Shown here one piece after another: positions 15,049 through 15,162 of a stretch of DNA of 15,162 bases. The notes under the pieces are model-generated. The model did no database searches. It had not been told where the DNA came from and saw only the letters and a program-made list of their open reading frames with translations. The stretch's first letter is position 1, and every line of letters begins with the position of its first letter. The DNA comes from WS-11 sp964405235. GTDB lineage: Bacteria > Eisenbacteria > RBG-16-71-46. The stretch is taken from contig CAYONG010000233.1 of the NCBI GenBank assembly GCA_964405235.1, forward strand, positions 1 through 15,162, read 5' to 3'. The position numbers and the translations under genes are program-made.

Positions 15049-15162
15049 CGTGCCCCCGGCGGCCGGCTCTCATCGACCACGCGCTGGAACCGCGGCTCGC
15101 CGCGCAGCGGATCGAACTGCGGGTACTGCAGCGCCCACCACAGGAGCGCGCCCCGCGGCTCG
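15045..15162 (-). CDS. C-terminal end of a protein, probably a TPR-tailed kinase (5' part beyond the window)
   Basis: Thirty-eight codons are visible before a TGA at 15047-15045. They read through LLWWALQYPQFDPLRGEPRF to QRVVDESRPPGAR. The ending resembles kinase B (LSPEFASLRNDPRFVKLL), whose TPR tail closes with the same F-x-x-LR-x-(D/E)-PRF pattern, so another kinase or TPR protein is likely. Its stop overlaps the ATG of the DUF1080 gene by ATGA, suggesting translational coupling. Short evidence, so the identity is tentative; that it is coding is well supported by GC3 and by the pattern match. Confidence 0.6.
   Translation of the reverse strand, partial: EPRGALLWWALQYPQFDPLRGEPRFQRVVDESRPPGAR

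Noticed and set aside
1..15162. CRISPR arrays, tRNA or rRNA genes, insertion sequences, phage attachment sites
   Set aside because: No regularly spaced short repeats, cloverleaf-like sequences, transposase motifs or rRNA signatures were found by eye; the repeats present are kinase paralogy, operator-type sites or the 62-bp junction repeat.

Overview
The window is GC-rich, with strong G/C preference at third codon positions, and carries at least four membrane-anchored serine/threonine protein kinase genes of the 'ADRYRIERELGQGGMATVYLA' type. Kinase arrays of this kind, with TolB-like propeller or TPR tails, are characteristic of Gemmatimonadota and related soil phyla. An uncultured Gemmatimonadota chromosome is my best guess; this is inference from protein style, and no rRNA or marker gene is present.

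Layout, left to right. 1-429 (-): N-terminal part of kinase A, cut by the window edge. 482-1179 (-): a type II toxin-antitoxin pair, ribbon-helix-helix antitoxin plus PIN (VapC-like) toxin, with a promoter that predicts a leaderless transcript. 1271-3925 (-): kinase B, with a FlgO/TolB-N-like domain and TPRs. 3987-6698 (-): kinase C, with a WD40/TolB-like propeller. 6768-6930 (-): kinase debris. 6933-7404 (-): a second toxin-antitoxin pair, RHH antitoxin plus RelE/ParE toxin. 7466-7549 (-): a second kinase scrap. 7669-11153 (+): the only plus-strand genes, three exported proteins in a row: a Tat-exported GHL10-like putative glycosidase, a CBM9-like lipoprotein and an SBP56-like propeller. 11235-13884 (-): kinase D, also of propeller type, broken by an amber codon and a frameshift. 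13957-15048 (-): a DUF1080 (3-keto-disaccharide hydrolase family) exported protein, preceded by the last 38 codons of a gene whose tail resembles that of kinase B.

How it may work together: kinases A-D share a cytoplasmic catalytic module followed in B-D by one transmembrane helix and a different extracytoplasmic sensor-like tail. The exported operon and the DUF1080 protein look like a small extracellular glycan or glycoside-handling set. No direct link between kinases and the exported proteins is visible apart from adjacency.

The most notable signal is evolutionary. Kinase A appears to be a mosaic: bases 1-325 are about 94% identical to kinase D, and bases 326-429 plus the upstream leader match kinases B and C. 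Kinase fragments flank the second toxin-antitoxin pair, a 27-bp leader is shared by B and C, and kinase D is a double-mutant pseudogene. This looks like a kinase array being reshuffled by recombination, with toxin-antitoxin cassettes seated at kinase junctions. No tRNA, rRNA, CRISPR array or insertion sequence was seen.
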